NCBI GenBank assembly: GCA_045106475.1
Contig: JBGCEO010000015.1
Location: 1 to 64,000, forward strand
Length of the DNA stretch: 64,000 bases
Source: Granulosicoccus sp045106475
GTDB lineage: Bacteria; Pseudomonadota; Gammaproteobacteria; Granulosicoccales; Granulosicoccaceae
Reading direction: 5' to 3'
The position numbers and the translations under genes are program-made. Below are positions 35,005 to 42,797 of the stretch, piece by piece (position 1 is the stretch's first letter; each line of letters starts with the position of its first letter). The notes beneath the pieces are model-generated. The model was not told where the DNA came from. It saw only the letters and a program-made list of their open reading frames with translations, and made no database searches.

Positions 35005-35799
35005 CTAGTGAGTCATCGCATAAATAATATAGTTGATGCCAAAACGATAGGCTAAGGAGGTCATCGGTACCGGATAGACGGGATCGTTTGCGTGCTCCCA
35101 GGCATCTCCCATATCCATATTGAAGTTTATAGCAACCATGAGTCGACCCTGTTCATCACTGATACCTCTCCAACGGGGTGGCGAGTAAGGCATATCGACC
35201 CGAACCTGGCCGTTGGCCGAGCCAACCAAGTGCCTGCGTCCAGGTATCTGGGTTCGTTGATCCAGTTCATAGAGCACATTCAGAAGCTGATCGTCTGTTC
35301 CCAGGTTATGAATGGTATAGCCAGGCAGCACACGATTCATGACCTGCTCGAATACCTGCCATTGCTGCGGCCCATGGAAATCATCAACAACCATGAATCC
35401 TCCGCGTAACAAGTATTCTTTTAGCTGCAAGGCTTCCGAGTTGCTGAGTTGCCAGCGACCAACCTGCTGGGCAAACAACCATGGGTAATCAAATATTGCA
35501 TCATTGTTTAAAGCAATATGTACGCTGTCTGGTGCTACATCAATGGATGTATAGCGATCGATGCCATCGGTAAAAAATTCCTCAGCCTGCGGCCAGTCAA
35601 TTCGCCACCAGGGTCTACCCGGCCCCCAGTTACTGTGCAATCCATTTGCAAATGCTAAGCGCGCAAGATGCAGCTCGGCGTGCGGCCCGCTTAGATCAGC
35701 CTGGTTAACCAGGTCATAGCCACTGGCTACAGGAGAATGCGCCGCGTGCCACAACAGAAACGCTGTGACTATCCATGGTGACAGGCGCCGGGCAATCAA
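35005..35799 (-). CDS. DUF4159 domain protein, secreted
   Basis: The protein is about 264 residues from a TTG at 35799, which overlaps the stop of the upstream gene by 4 bases (TTGA). The first 25 residues (IARRLSPWIVTAFLLWHAAHSPVASG) form a signal peptide. The DUF4159 core then follows: LARLAFANGLHSNWGPGRPWWRIDWPQAE, FDYPWLFAQQVGRWQLSNSEALQLKEYLLRGGFMVVDDFHGPQQW, LVGSANGQVRVDMPYSPPRW and HANDPVYPVPMTSLAYRFGINYIIYAMTH at the end. Role unknown; the domain occurs next to MoxR/BatA genes in other genomes, not seen here. An open frame runs farther upstream but lacks support. Confidence 0.82.
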   Translation of the reverse strand: MIARRLSPWIVTAFLLWHAAHSPVASGYDLVNQADLSGPHAELHLARLAFANGLHSNWGPGRPWWRIDWPQAEEFFTDGIDRYTSIDVAPDSVHIALNNDAIFDYPWLFAQQVGRWQLSNSEALQLKEYLLRGGFMVVDDFHGPQQWQVFEQVMNRVLPGYTIHNLGTDDQLLNVLYELDQRTQIPGRRHLVGSANGQVRVDMPYSPPRWRGISDEQGRLMVAINFNMDMGDAWEHANDPVYPVPMTSLAYRFGINYIIYAMTH

Positions 35800-36146
35800 T
35801 GTAGCAGGAACTGATCTACAAAATAGCGGCCACCCTTTATGGCAACGGTTGTCATGGCAAGGACTTGGCCCTCTGTAAGGGTGTACCGTTGTTCCCAGAC
35901 CAGCGTAAAGGATTTTTCTTTGCGGAAGATACACACCAGATCCCGATCACCTGGCAACCCCCAGTCAGTCTCTCGTTGATCGCAGGCACTGAGAAAAGTC
36001 TCCTGGCCCAGTACGCTCTTTAGTGTTACGGAGAAATGCGAACTATGCAGTTTGTAGTCCCGTCGAGAGACACCCAGCATGATGTCGTCCATCATGGGTT
36101 CAGCTATTTTGACGATCTCGGCATCGTCCATGTCCATGCAGCTCAT
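35796..36146 (-). CDS. Hypothetical protein, NTF2/SnoaL-like in pattern
   Basis: The 116-residue protein has an N-terminal acidic helix (MDMDDAEIVKIAEPMMDDIMLGVSRRDYKLHSSHFS), then strand-rich sequence ending in LVWEQRYTLTEGQVLAMTTVAIKGGRYFVDQFLLH. The helix-then-sheet order and the length suggest an NTF2/SnoaL-like fold, but this is pattern recognition only. It overlaps the DUF4159 gene by 4 bases and is probably co-transcribed and co-translated with it, which makes a shared function likely. Confidence 0.55.
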   Translation of the reverse strand: MSCMDMDDAEIVKIAEPMMDDIMLGVSRRDYKLHSSHFSVTLKSVLGQETFLSACDQRETDWGLPGDRDLVCIFRKEKSFTLVWEQRYTLTEGQVLAMTTVAIKGGRYFVDQFLLH

Positions 36147-36236
36147 GGAACCATTTTACACCGCGTACACCCGGTCCGGGTAACAATTGTGAAGAGTTAC
36201 CGAGGCGGACCATGCTAAAAAAGTACCTGCACGCAC

Positions 36237-36260
36237 CAAGAAAAGCCGCTTCATGCGGCT
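36237..36260 (-). terminator. Hairpin terminator on the minus strand
   Basis: On the minus strand, AGCCGC (36255-36260) and GCGGCT (36244-36249) pair over a five-base loop, followed by TTTTCTT. That fits a factor-independent terminator for the RMF-like gene whose 3' end is at 36352. The stem is short but GC-rich. Confidence 0.6.
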
Positions 36261-36351
36261 ATCTCAATATCTAAAAGGTCAGACAATCAATGCTGTACAT
36301 ACACATACCCCAGTGCAAATTCACCGAGGCACAGCGTTGAAAAGCTAGAGA

Positions 36352-36576
36352 CTATGCCTCTTCGCGGTTCTGTTTTCCTAGACGATAGCCACGATACCAC
36401 TCAGTCTCCAATGCCTCATCCGCAAAATACGAGTGATGGCAATTAGACGGCGTCGTACCTTTTATACCAGCGTCCATACCCGCCTTGCGTGCCAAAGCAG
36501 GGGTAACCTGGTGCAGGGGCTTGAACGCTTCTGAGATAACAGTGTTCAAACCAACGAAATCAAACGTGCGCTTCAT
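36352..36576 (-). CDS. Ribosome modulation factor-like small protein
   Basis: This protein has 74 residues, starting MKRTFDF at 36576, with GGAG eight bases upstream. The C-terminal half (ARKAGMDAGIKGTTPSNC, then ETEWYRGYRLGKQ) matches the RMF pattern (basic start, G..AGi.G, a Cys before an aromatic region, then W..G.R). E. coli RMF is 55 residues and this one carries an additional N-terminal segment. RMF makes stationary-phase 100S ribosome dimers. If correct, the gene helps the cell hibernate. The match is short, so confidence is moderate. A terminator-like hairpin follows. Confidence 0.6.
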   Translation of the reverse strand: MKRTFDFVGLNTVISEAFKPLHQVTPALARKAGMDAGIKGTTPSNCHHSYFADEALETEWYRGYRLGKQNREEA

Positions 36577-36986
36577 TGAGGCGGCTCCAAACATAATGAA
36601 CAATACCGGGCCGTTCCCGGATTTGAAGCAAAGTTAGCACTTCAAAAATTTAATCATAAGCGACTGGTTCTCATAACCTGCCAATCAACTCTGAGCATCA
36701 GAATTTATACCTGAAAGTCAGAACGTTGACGCGAATTGCCTGAGAACCATTCCGCGTAAGCACAAACTCGATTCACACAGTTTCCAGCAAGGTATCCATG
36801 ACCACGGTTCACTATAGAGAAAAGCTTAACCGAACAGGCATCGTGGTTTTTGACCTACTTCATTTTATGGGAGTGTTAGCTGACCTGCAATACTGATATC
36901 AGTCGTTAACAGGTTACATATCCCAAAGCAATTACAGAGTTAGCACACTTTGTGATGCGTTTTCCAAACCAGTAAGCATAACTCGT
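36577..36986. other. Intergenic region upstream of the RMF-like and GGDEF-EAL genes
   Basis: This region holds the divergent starts of the RMF-like gene (minus) and the PAS-GGDEF-EAL gene (plus). No other gene is seen. One inverted repeat, TGGTTCTCA at 36665-36673 and TGAGAACCA at 36741-36749, could be a regulatory site or chance. Confidence 0.4.
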
Positions 36987-39062
36987 TTGGTTAATCAGCC
37001 AGTAGATCAGCACTTGCACCCAATTGATGCGACAACAGACCCTCGCCTTGAAACTTTGGCGTTATTACGAGTACCCATTTGGGTATTCAACGTTAATGCG
37101 TGGGCAATCACCTGGATCAATCAATCCGGAATGGACTTTTGGGCTATTGATGATGATGCGGAACTGTACACCAGAGATTGGTCGGTGGATATGTCCAGTA
37201 CCATCCGCAAACGATCACTGCAGTTGCATCAGGACTGCCACGAATCCCAGCAAACCTTCCACGAGCTATGGACGCTAACACCAAACGGTGTACCTAAAGT
37301 AGTTGAACTCTGTGTATCACCCTTCGTGGAATTTAATGGCCAAAAATCCTTATTGATTCAGGTACCCGGGGAGGTTGCGAGCAAAGAATCTGAAGTGCTT
37401 CATCGCACAACCGCACTGACTCACACATCCACAATGATCAGTATCTATGACGCCAATTTAGAACTGGTGTATTGCAACCCGTCAGCTCGTGAGTCGCTTC
37501 AAGCTGGTTGCACGCAGCTGGGGCAACGGCTGAAAAATCAGACAGACCTGGAGTTGATCAACGCGGCACTGCAATCAGCAGACAACGGCGATTTTGAGCT
37601 CGAGGTAATAACGTCAGAAGGCCTTCAATGGCATAGTATGAATATCAGACGCAGCCCTAACGCATACAAGTCGGATGTGATTTTAATCAGTGCTTCCAAC
37701 ATTACGGAGCAAAAAAAAGCACAACAGGAAGCATATCATCTTGCTTACAACGACTCTCTGACTGGCCTACCCAACCGTGCAGCTTTAAACCAATACCTCG
37801 ACAACCTATTAAACAAAGATAACAAGGAAGATGTTGAATTTGGCTTGTTCTTTCTGGATCTAGACAGGTTCAAGCTCATCAACGATTCACTAGGTCACGC
37901 TTATGGCGATTTACTGCTGATTGAAGTAGCGTCAAGACTCACTAAAGCCATCGGATCCAATGGCTCTGTTTATCGTTTAGGTGGAGATGAGTTCGTCATA
38001 ATCGTTAATGATGTATCCGCCACTGAAGATTTACGTGATGCTGCAAACACCGTACTTCACACCATGTCTGGTCCTGTTACGTTGTCTGATAATAAGGTTC
38101 GGGTTCTACCTAGCATTGGCATCTGCCGGTACCCGATCGATGCAAGCAGCGCAAATTCGCTGATGCAAAACGCAGATGCCGCTATGTATCTGGCTAAAGC
38201 TCATCAATCCGGGTTCCGCTTTTACGACGAACAAATGTCGGTAGCCATGAACCACTCGGTAAAGAACCGTCTCGATCTAGAACACGATCTGGTAGCGGCT
38301 GTTGAAAACGAAGAATTTGAATTGCACTATCAACCCAAACTTTCATCGAAAGATCTCTCTATCACAGGAGTCGAGGCATTAATTCGATGGAATCACCCTA
38401 CCAGAGGAATGGTACCGCCGGATGAATTCATCAGCATTGCGGAAGAGACAAGACAAATAATCGAGTTGGGTAACTGGGTTCTTGAAGCAGCCATGAAACA
38501 GCAAAGGCTATGGCATAGTCAGGGTCTGTGTATACCTGTGTCGGTAAACATATCGGCTAAACAGTTTGCGGCTGATGATCTGCTCATGAGCGTATCCGAA
38601 GCACTCACCAACACGCGTTGTGACCCCGCCATGATCGAGTTGGAAATAACCGAATCAATGCTGCTGGGAGATGCCGAGAGAGTACACGAGACCTTACAGC
38701 AACTCAGTATTATGGGAGTTAGACTGGCTCTTGATGATTTCGGTACAGGTTATTCCAACTTGGCTTACCTTCAAGACTATCCTCTGGATACGCTGAAAAT
38801 TGATAGAATTTTCCTGGCCGGGCAAAAGCACGCCATGCTCCTGGACACCATTTTGAGCATGGGTAAAGTGCTTGGACTAACAGTGGTCGCAGAGGGAGTA
38901 GAGACCAAGGCTCAGTTAGAATGGCTGCAAAAGCGAGGTTGCGATCAGTTACAAGGCTACTATTTCAGTCGCCCGCTTAGAGCAGAACATGCCACCGCAT
39001 ACCTTGAGGAAAATCAGGCACAGAAACAGCTGGGCGACTCGTCAGAGCAACGGGCTGCCTGA
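36987..39062 (+). CDS. PAS-GGDEF-EAL cyclic di-GMP signalling protein
   Basis: The 691-residue protein has PAS-like N-terminal sequence (about 25-240), a diguanylate cyclase domain and a phosphodiesterase domain. The GGDEF motif is intact at residue 332 (YRLGGDEF), with RFKLINDSLGHAYGD before it. The EAL motif is at Glu463 (GVEALIRW), with EITESMLL, DDFGTGYSNLAYL, DTLKIDRIF and VVAEGVET following. Both catalytic motifs look complete, so the protein could make or break cyclic di-GMP depending on the PAS signal. It has no signal peptide and appears soluble. The start is a TTG at 36987 with a weak ribosome binding site; the first ATG is 45 codons in, too deep. Confidence 0.9.
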   Translation: MVNQPVDQHLHPIDATTDPRLETLALLRVPIWVFNVNAWAITWINQSGMDFWAIDDDAELYTRDWSVDMSSTIRKRSLQLHQDCHESQQTFHELWTLTPNGVPKVVELCVSPFVEFNGQKSLLIQVPGEVASKESEVLHRTTALTHTSTMISIYDANLELVYCNPSARESLQAGCTQLGQRLKNQTDLELINAALQSADNGDFELEVITSEGLQWHSMNIRRSPNAYKSDVILISASNITEQKKAQQEAYHLAYNDSLTGLPNRAALNQYLDNLLNKDNKEDVEFGLFFLDLDRFKLINDSLGHAYGDLLLIEVASRLTKAIGSNGSVYRLGGDEFVIIVNDVSATEDLRDAANTVLHTMSGPVTLSDNKVRVLPSIGICRYPIDASSANSLMQNADAAMYLAKAHQSGFRFYDEQMSVAMNHSVKNRLDLEHDLVAAVENEEFELHYQPKLSSKDLSITGVEALIRWNHPTRGMVPPDEFISIAEETRQIIELGNWVLEAAMKQQRLWHSQGLCIPVSVNISAKQFAADDLLMSVSEALTNTRCDPAMIELEITESMLLGDAERVHETLQQLSIMGVRLALDDFGTGYSNLAYLQDYPLDTLKIDRIFLAGQKHAMLLDTILSMGKVLGLTVVAEGVETKAQLEWLQKRGCDQLQGYYFSRPLRAEHATAYLEENQAQKQLGDSSEQRAA

Positions 39063-39103
39063 CGAGTTGCCTGACGAGTTGCCTGACGAGTTGCCTGACG
39101 AGT
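39056..39103. repeat. Four tandem copies of a 12-bp unit at the end of the GGDEF-EAL gene
   Basis: The unit TGCCTGACGAGT is repeated four times without mismatch. It begins at the last sense codons of the GGDEF-EAL gene, so the gene's TGA stop lies in the first unit, and each following unit carries another in-frame TGA. ACTCGTCAG (39037-39045) inside the coding region can pair with CTGACGAGT in each copy (first at 39059-39067). Confidence 0.9.
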
Positions 39104-39153
39104 TGCTAGCGTCTTCCTCTAGCTTGTTATCAGATCCCAGGCTCGTATGACTG

Positions 39154-40863
39154 CTAGTTCCACCAAGCTCTGGCAGCCGCGTTAACATCAGCGGTGTGAA
39201 AGCGGGCCTTGCGATTACTTGGCGGTAATTGCTCATCATAGAAAAAATCCGGGAGCTCATCATCGGCTTCCGAAAAACCAGCCGCCTTGTTGAATTGGTT
39301 TTCCAGTTTCAAAGTCTCGCGCCCCAACTCTACGAAAAAGCTCTCTTCAAGCTCGACGCCGTGCGCATCATTGATTGCCTGAACGATAAAGTCTACATGC
39401 TCATTAGTAACCGAACGTCCAAATACGCACAAGCCCAGTGAATCTACAGCCGCGCACATCACCTGCATATCCAGACTCACGGCAACCAGATCCTCAGTGC
39501 TCTTGTCTTTACTATCATACGAAGGCAGATTACCAGCGGTATGATCTGCTCCCTGAGCGGTCATCATCATAGATAGACCGGTTACCTCGATGACTCTGGG
39601 ATCATAAGCGCTAATCGCTTGCCGTTTGATCACAGGCACTCTGGCCACACCCAAAGACTCACCCACTCTGGCGGTGCCCTGTGCATGCAGTTTTCCCTCC
39701 TCAGTGCCCTGACGCAAACCATCGAGCACAGACTCCATAAAGGCTACGTCGCCAAACTGCCCCTTGCCAGCATCCATCAGCACACCAATGGTTCCACCCA
39801 ATTCGATCGTATCTACACCCAGATCGTTAGCAACATAATTAAGCTGCGCGAGATCGTCAGGATCACTGAGCCCGCAGTTGGTACCCAATAGTCCTATCGT
39901 CTCGTACTCGACCGGCGAGACCACCTCGTTTCCATCTGCATCGGCGTACACATTGCTGCACTGAATGATGCATCCAGGCATACAGGCATGTGTCTGCTCT
40001 CCACCCCGAGACAGGTTTTGTTCGCGTAGAAAATCTCCGCCGAGCTTGAAAACACCTGTCTCCGTATCCTTTGCCTGACCAGCGGTGAAATTACGCACGG
40101 GGATACCACCCACATGATTGGTATAGTCAGCCACCATTGCTGTACCTGTTTCCTGAAAGGCGACAATAGCAGGTTCCGCATCCAGCATTTTGCGATACTC
40201 CTTAACCGCACCCATGACTTTTTTTCGTTCATGCAGCGGCGGCATACGATCCAGATCAACAATGATGGCTTTGACCTTTTTTGACCCCATAACCGCTCCA
40301 ACACCACCTCGCGCAGCAAGGCGTGAAGGACGTAGATCAACATCACTAAACGCTATGCCGGATAACAGGCCTTGGTACTCGCCCACCGGACCACACAAAC
40401 CCAGACTCACTTTTTTGCCAAAGCGCTCGTGCAGTTTTTCTGCAGTTTCGAAATTTCCCATGCCTAAATAATCAGTAGCATCGTGAAAATCAATTGATCC
40501 TTCCTTGGTCAGATGGATCAGTGTCCAGTCGTTTGAAGCACCTGTAAGGGTTAGACCGGCAATTTTTAATTGCCCTAATGCGAAAGCAAAAGTACCTCCG
40601 CCATTGGCTTCCTTGATGCCTAAGGTCAGAGGACTTTTACATCCCACACTTAAACGATTAGCGTTGGAGAAGTTGGTCCCGGCGAACGGTCCGGCCGAAA
40701 AGATAAGCGGGTTCTCAGGCGAGAGAGGATCAACATCTGCCAAGGCAGCGTCCGTGAGTGTCTTGGCAATAAGATATCGCCCGGCTTTGACTATGGCCTC
40801 GCCTTGCAGCTCTTCTGTGCGAATCTGCCGGCTGGAAAGATCAATGTGATGATAATTTCGCAT
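39154..40863 (-). CDS. Aldehyde ferredoxin oxidoreductase family protein (tungsten/molybdenum pterin)
   Basis: The 569-residue enzyme belongs to the AOR family, which holds a tungsten or molybdenum bis-pterin and a [4Fe-4S] cluster and oxidises aldehydes to acids. The N-terminal part has NPLIFSAGPFAGTNFSNANRLSVGCKSPLT and SIDFHDATDYLG, and RGGVGAVMGSKKVKAI is a family marker. The cluster cysteines are Cys294, Cys298 and Cys302 (CMPGCIIQC) and Cys479 (SLGLCVFG). Length is slightly short of the 600-620 of many members. Ferredoxin or other electron partners are not adjacent. It lies between the GGDEF-EAL gene and pyk on the minus strand. Confidence 0.93.
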   Translation of the reverse strand: MRNYHHIDLSSRQIRTEELQGEAIVKAGRYLIAKTLTDAALADVDPLSPENPLIFSAGPFAGTNFSNANRLSVGCKSPLTLGIKEANGGGTFAFALGQLKIAGLTLTGASNDWTLIHLTKEGSIDFHDATDYLGMGNFETAEKLHERFGKKVSLGLCGPVGEYQGLLSGIAFSDVDLRPSRLAARGGVGAVMGSKKVKAIIVDLDRMPPLHERKKVMGAVKEYRKMLDAEPAIVAFQETGTAMVADYTNHVGGIPVRNFTAGQAKDTETGVFKLGGDFLREQNLSRGGEQTHACMPGCIIQCSNVYADADGNEVVSPVEYETIGLLGTNCGLSDPDDLAQLNYVANDLGVDTIELGGTIGVLMDAGKGQFGDVAFMESVLDGLRQGTEEGKLHAQGTARVGESLGVARVPVIKRQAISAYDPRVIEVTGLSMMMTAQGADHTAGNLPSYDSKDKSTEDLVAVSLDMQVMCAAVDSLGLCVFGRSVTNEHVDFIVQAINDAHGVELEESFFVELGRETLKLENQFNKAAGFSEADDELPDFFYDEQLPPSNRKARFHTADVNAAARAWWN

Positions 40864-41268
40864 GAGTGATAATTTCTTTTAACTGTGTCGAGTCAGAGTA
40901 AAGCGTTACTAGAACGGTAATCAGTGGGTAACAAGTTGATCTACTGGTTCTATCCAGTGTACAACGGGCCGGCCGGAATTATACCCGCGGCAATCGCTTT
41001 GCCGACAGCATCCTCCAGCCCAGTAGACGTGCTGATAAAATAAGGATAGCGCAGCGGGAGTGTCTTCACCTGCAATGGCGCAAAACGCGTAGTTTGACTA
41101 CACAACAGGCAGTAAAACTCTAGTGCGCCGACAAGGTGAAAGAGTTGCCGAAAATCTCAAGCAATCAGAAAAGAGCCAATTACGGTAAACTATGCCCTAA
41201 ATTGGTCGGCCGAAGAAAAGTCTGCCTGGCTTTCATCACCTTGTAACTAAACTACCAAACTAAAACTC
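40864..41268. other. Intergenic region between the AOR gene and pyk
   Basis: No annotated gene is supported. The minus strand from about 41168 down to 40962 is open for roughly 68 codons and ends in a TAG, reading like GLEDAVGKAIAAGIIPAG near its end, but it has no ATG and no recognisable family. A HexR-like box is at 41242-41256, close to pyk. Confidence 0.4.
41242..41256. promoter_or_regulatory. Weak HexR-like box upstream of pyk
   Basis: TGTAACTAAACTACC matches 12 of 15 bases of the TGTAATWWWATTACA HexR box as remembered from gammaproteobacteria. It lies 12 bp upstream of the pyruvate kinase start, and pyk is a known HexR target in other genera. It is weaker than the box next to zwf. Confidence 0.35.
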
Positions 41269-42702
41269 ATGAGACGCAGACGCGACGCCAAGATTATTGG
41301 CACGTTGGGGCCATCGAGCAATAATTACGACACTATCTTGAAACTGTTCGATGCCGGTATAGATGTTTTCCGCCTGAATTTCAGTCATGGCAGTCATGAG
41401 GATCATGCAAAAACGCATCAACTGATTCGCGATGTTGAGGCAGAACGCGGTCGCCCGATCGGCATTCTAGCTGACTTGCAAGGACCAAAACTGCGCGTCG
41501 GCAGCTTTGCCAACGGATCGGAAATGCTGGTACCCGGAAAGCAATTTACGCTTGACCAGGATCCTACTCCCGGCGACGTTAATCGCGCCCCACTACTGCA
41601 CCCGGAAATATTTGCAGCGCTGACCGTCGGTGCACAGCTATTGATCAATGATGGCAAGATTCGATTGAAGGTACTCGAATTTACTGAAACATCCGCTCTA
41701 ACCGAAATAATGGTAGGTGGCGAAATCAGTGGCAACAAAGGCGTCAACGTACCCGACCTCTATCTGCCTATATCTCCACTCACAGAGAAAGACCGACGCG
41801 ATCTGGAATATGCACTTTCGCTGGGAGTTGACTGGGTTGCCATATCGTTTGTTCAACGCGCCGACGACATGGTCGAACTCAGGGATCTGGTAGCTGGCAG
41901 GGCGGCTATTATGGCCAAACTTGAAAAACCAAAAGCAATAGAACACCTGGAGGCCATCGTGCAGCTGAGCGACAGTGTCATGGTCGCTCGGGGAGACCTG
42001 GGTGTTGAGATGCCGCAGGAAAAAGTACCGGTTGTGCAGAAACAGATTCTGCGCTGTGCGCGTCAAGAAGGAAAGCCTGTGATAGTCGCCACACAGATGC
42101 TTGAGTCGATGATACATGCCCCCATACCTACTCGCGCAGAAAGCTCTGATGTTGCTACGGCGGTCTATGACGGTGCCGATGCAGTGATGCTCTCAGCGGA
42201 GACCGCAGCTGGTAGCTTTCCGGTTGAAGCAGCCACAGCCATGAACCGAATCATCATTGAAGTGGAGCGGGATCCATACTCAAGAAAAACCATTGACGCA
42301 ACAGAAACAACGCCGGGCGACACAGTGGCAGACGCGATAAGCTCATCGCTAAGGCACGTCGCCACCGTTATGCCATTGGCTGCAACGTTTACGTATACTG
42401 AATCTGGTTTTTCCAGCTTTCGAGCAGCAAGAGAGCGACCTGAGGCACCGGTTATAGGCTGTACGCCCAATCGAGAAACTGCCAGAAGACTGGCACTGGT
42501 ATGGGGGGTTCACGCCGTTATCCACGAAGTGCAAAACAGCATTGATGATATGGTATCAAGTGCAATCCAGATCACCTTGGCGGAGGGCTTTGGAGAGATA
42601 GGCGAGATCATTGCTATCACCGCTGGCATGCCCTTCGGACGCTCTGGCACCACCAATATGCTACGTTTAACCAGGTTAAAGGAACTACCCGCCAGTGCTT
42701 AG
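41269..42702 (+). CDS. pyk: Pyruvate kinase
   Basis: The 477-residue enzyme converts phosphoenolpyruvate and ADP to pyruvate and ATP. It starts RRRDAKIIGTLGPSSNNYDTILKLFDAGIDVFRLNFSHG, the substrate-binding start of the family. Further markers are ILADLQGPKLRVG, IMAKLEKPKAIEHLEAI (with the potassium/ADP region) and MVARGDLGVEMPQEKVPVVQKQIL, then TRAESSDVATAVYDGADAVMLSAETAAGSFP. The C-terminal domain is shorter than in allosteric pykF types. The gene stands alone; the HexR-like box upstream would link it to the Entner-Doudoroff genes downstream. Confidence 0.97.
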   Translation: MRRRRDAKIIGTLGPSSNNYDTILKLFDAGIDVFRLNFSHGSHEDHAKTHQLIRDVEAERGRPIGILADLQGPKLRVGSFANGSEMLVPGKQFTLDQDPTPGDVNRAPLLHPEIFAALTVGAQLLINDGKIRLKVLEFTETSALTEIMVGGEISGNKGVNVPDLYLPISPLTEKDRRDLEYALSLGVDWVAISFVQRADDMVELRDLVAGRAAIMAKLEKPKAIEHLEAIVQLSDSVMVARGDLGVEMPQEKVPVVQKQILRCARQEGKPVIVATQMLESMIHAPIPTRAESSDVATAVYDGADAVMLSAETAAGSFPVEAATAMNRIIIEVERDPYSRKTIDATETTPGDTVADAISSSLRHVATVMPLAATFTYTESGFSSFRAARERPEAPVIGCTPNRETARRLALVWGVHAVIHEVQNSIDDMVSSAIQITLAEGFGEIGEIIAITAGMPFGRSGTTNMLRLTRLKELPASA

Positions 42703-42797
42703 TCTTTGAGCGTTATCACAAAGGAGCAGCGCACAATGTGATTCTGAACTGGCACCGTGTTTGCTGCTCAGGTATCCTACCCCTTTAGTCTAGTTTA

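Noticed and set aside
35800..35934. Upstream extension of the DUF4159 frame
   Set aside because: It runs through the gene before it. The TTG at 35799 gives a clear signal peptide and a 4-base overlap, which is a better start.
39042..39263. Minus-strand frame over the 12-bp repeats (Asn-Ser-Ser-Gly repeats)
   Set aside because: It is a translation of the tandem repeat and the end of the AOR gene; no start signal or family.
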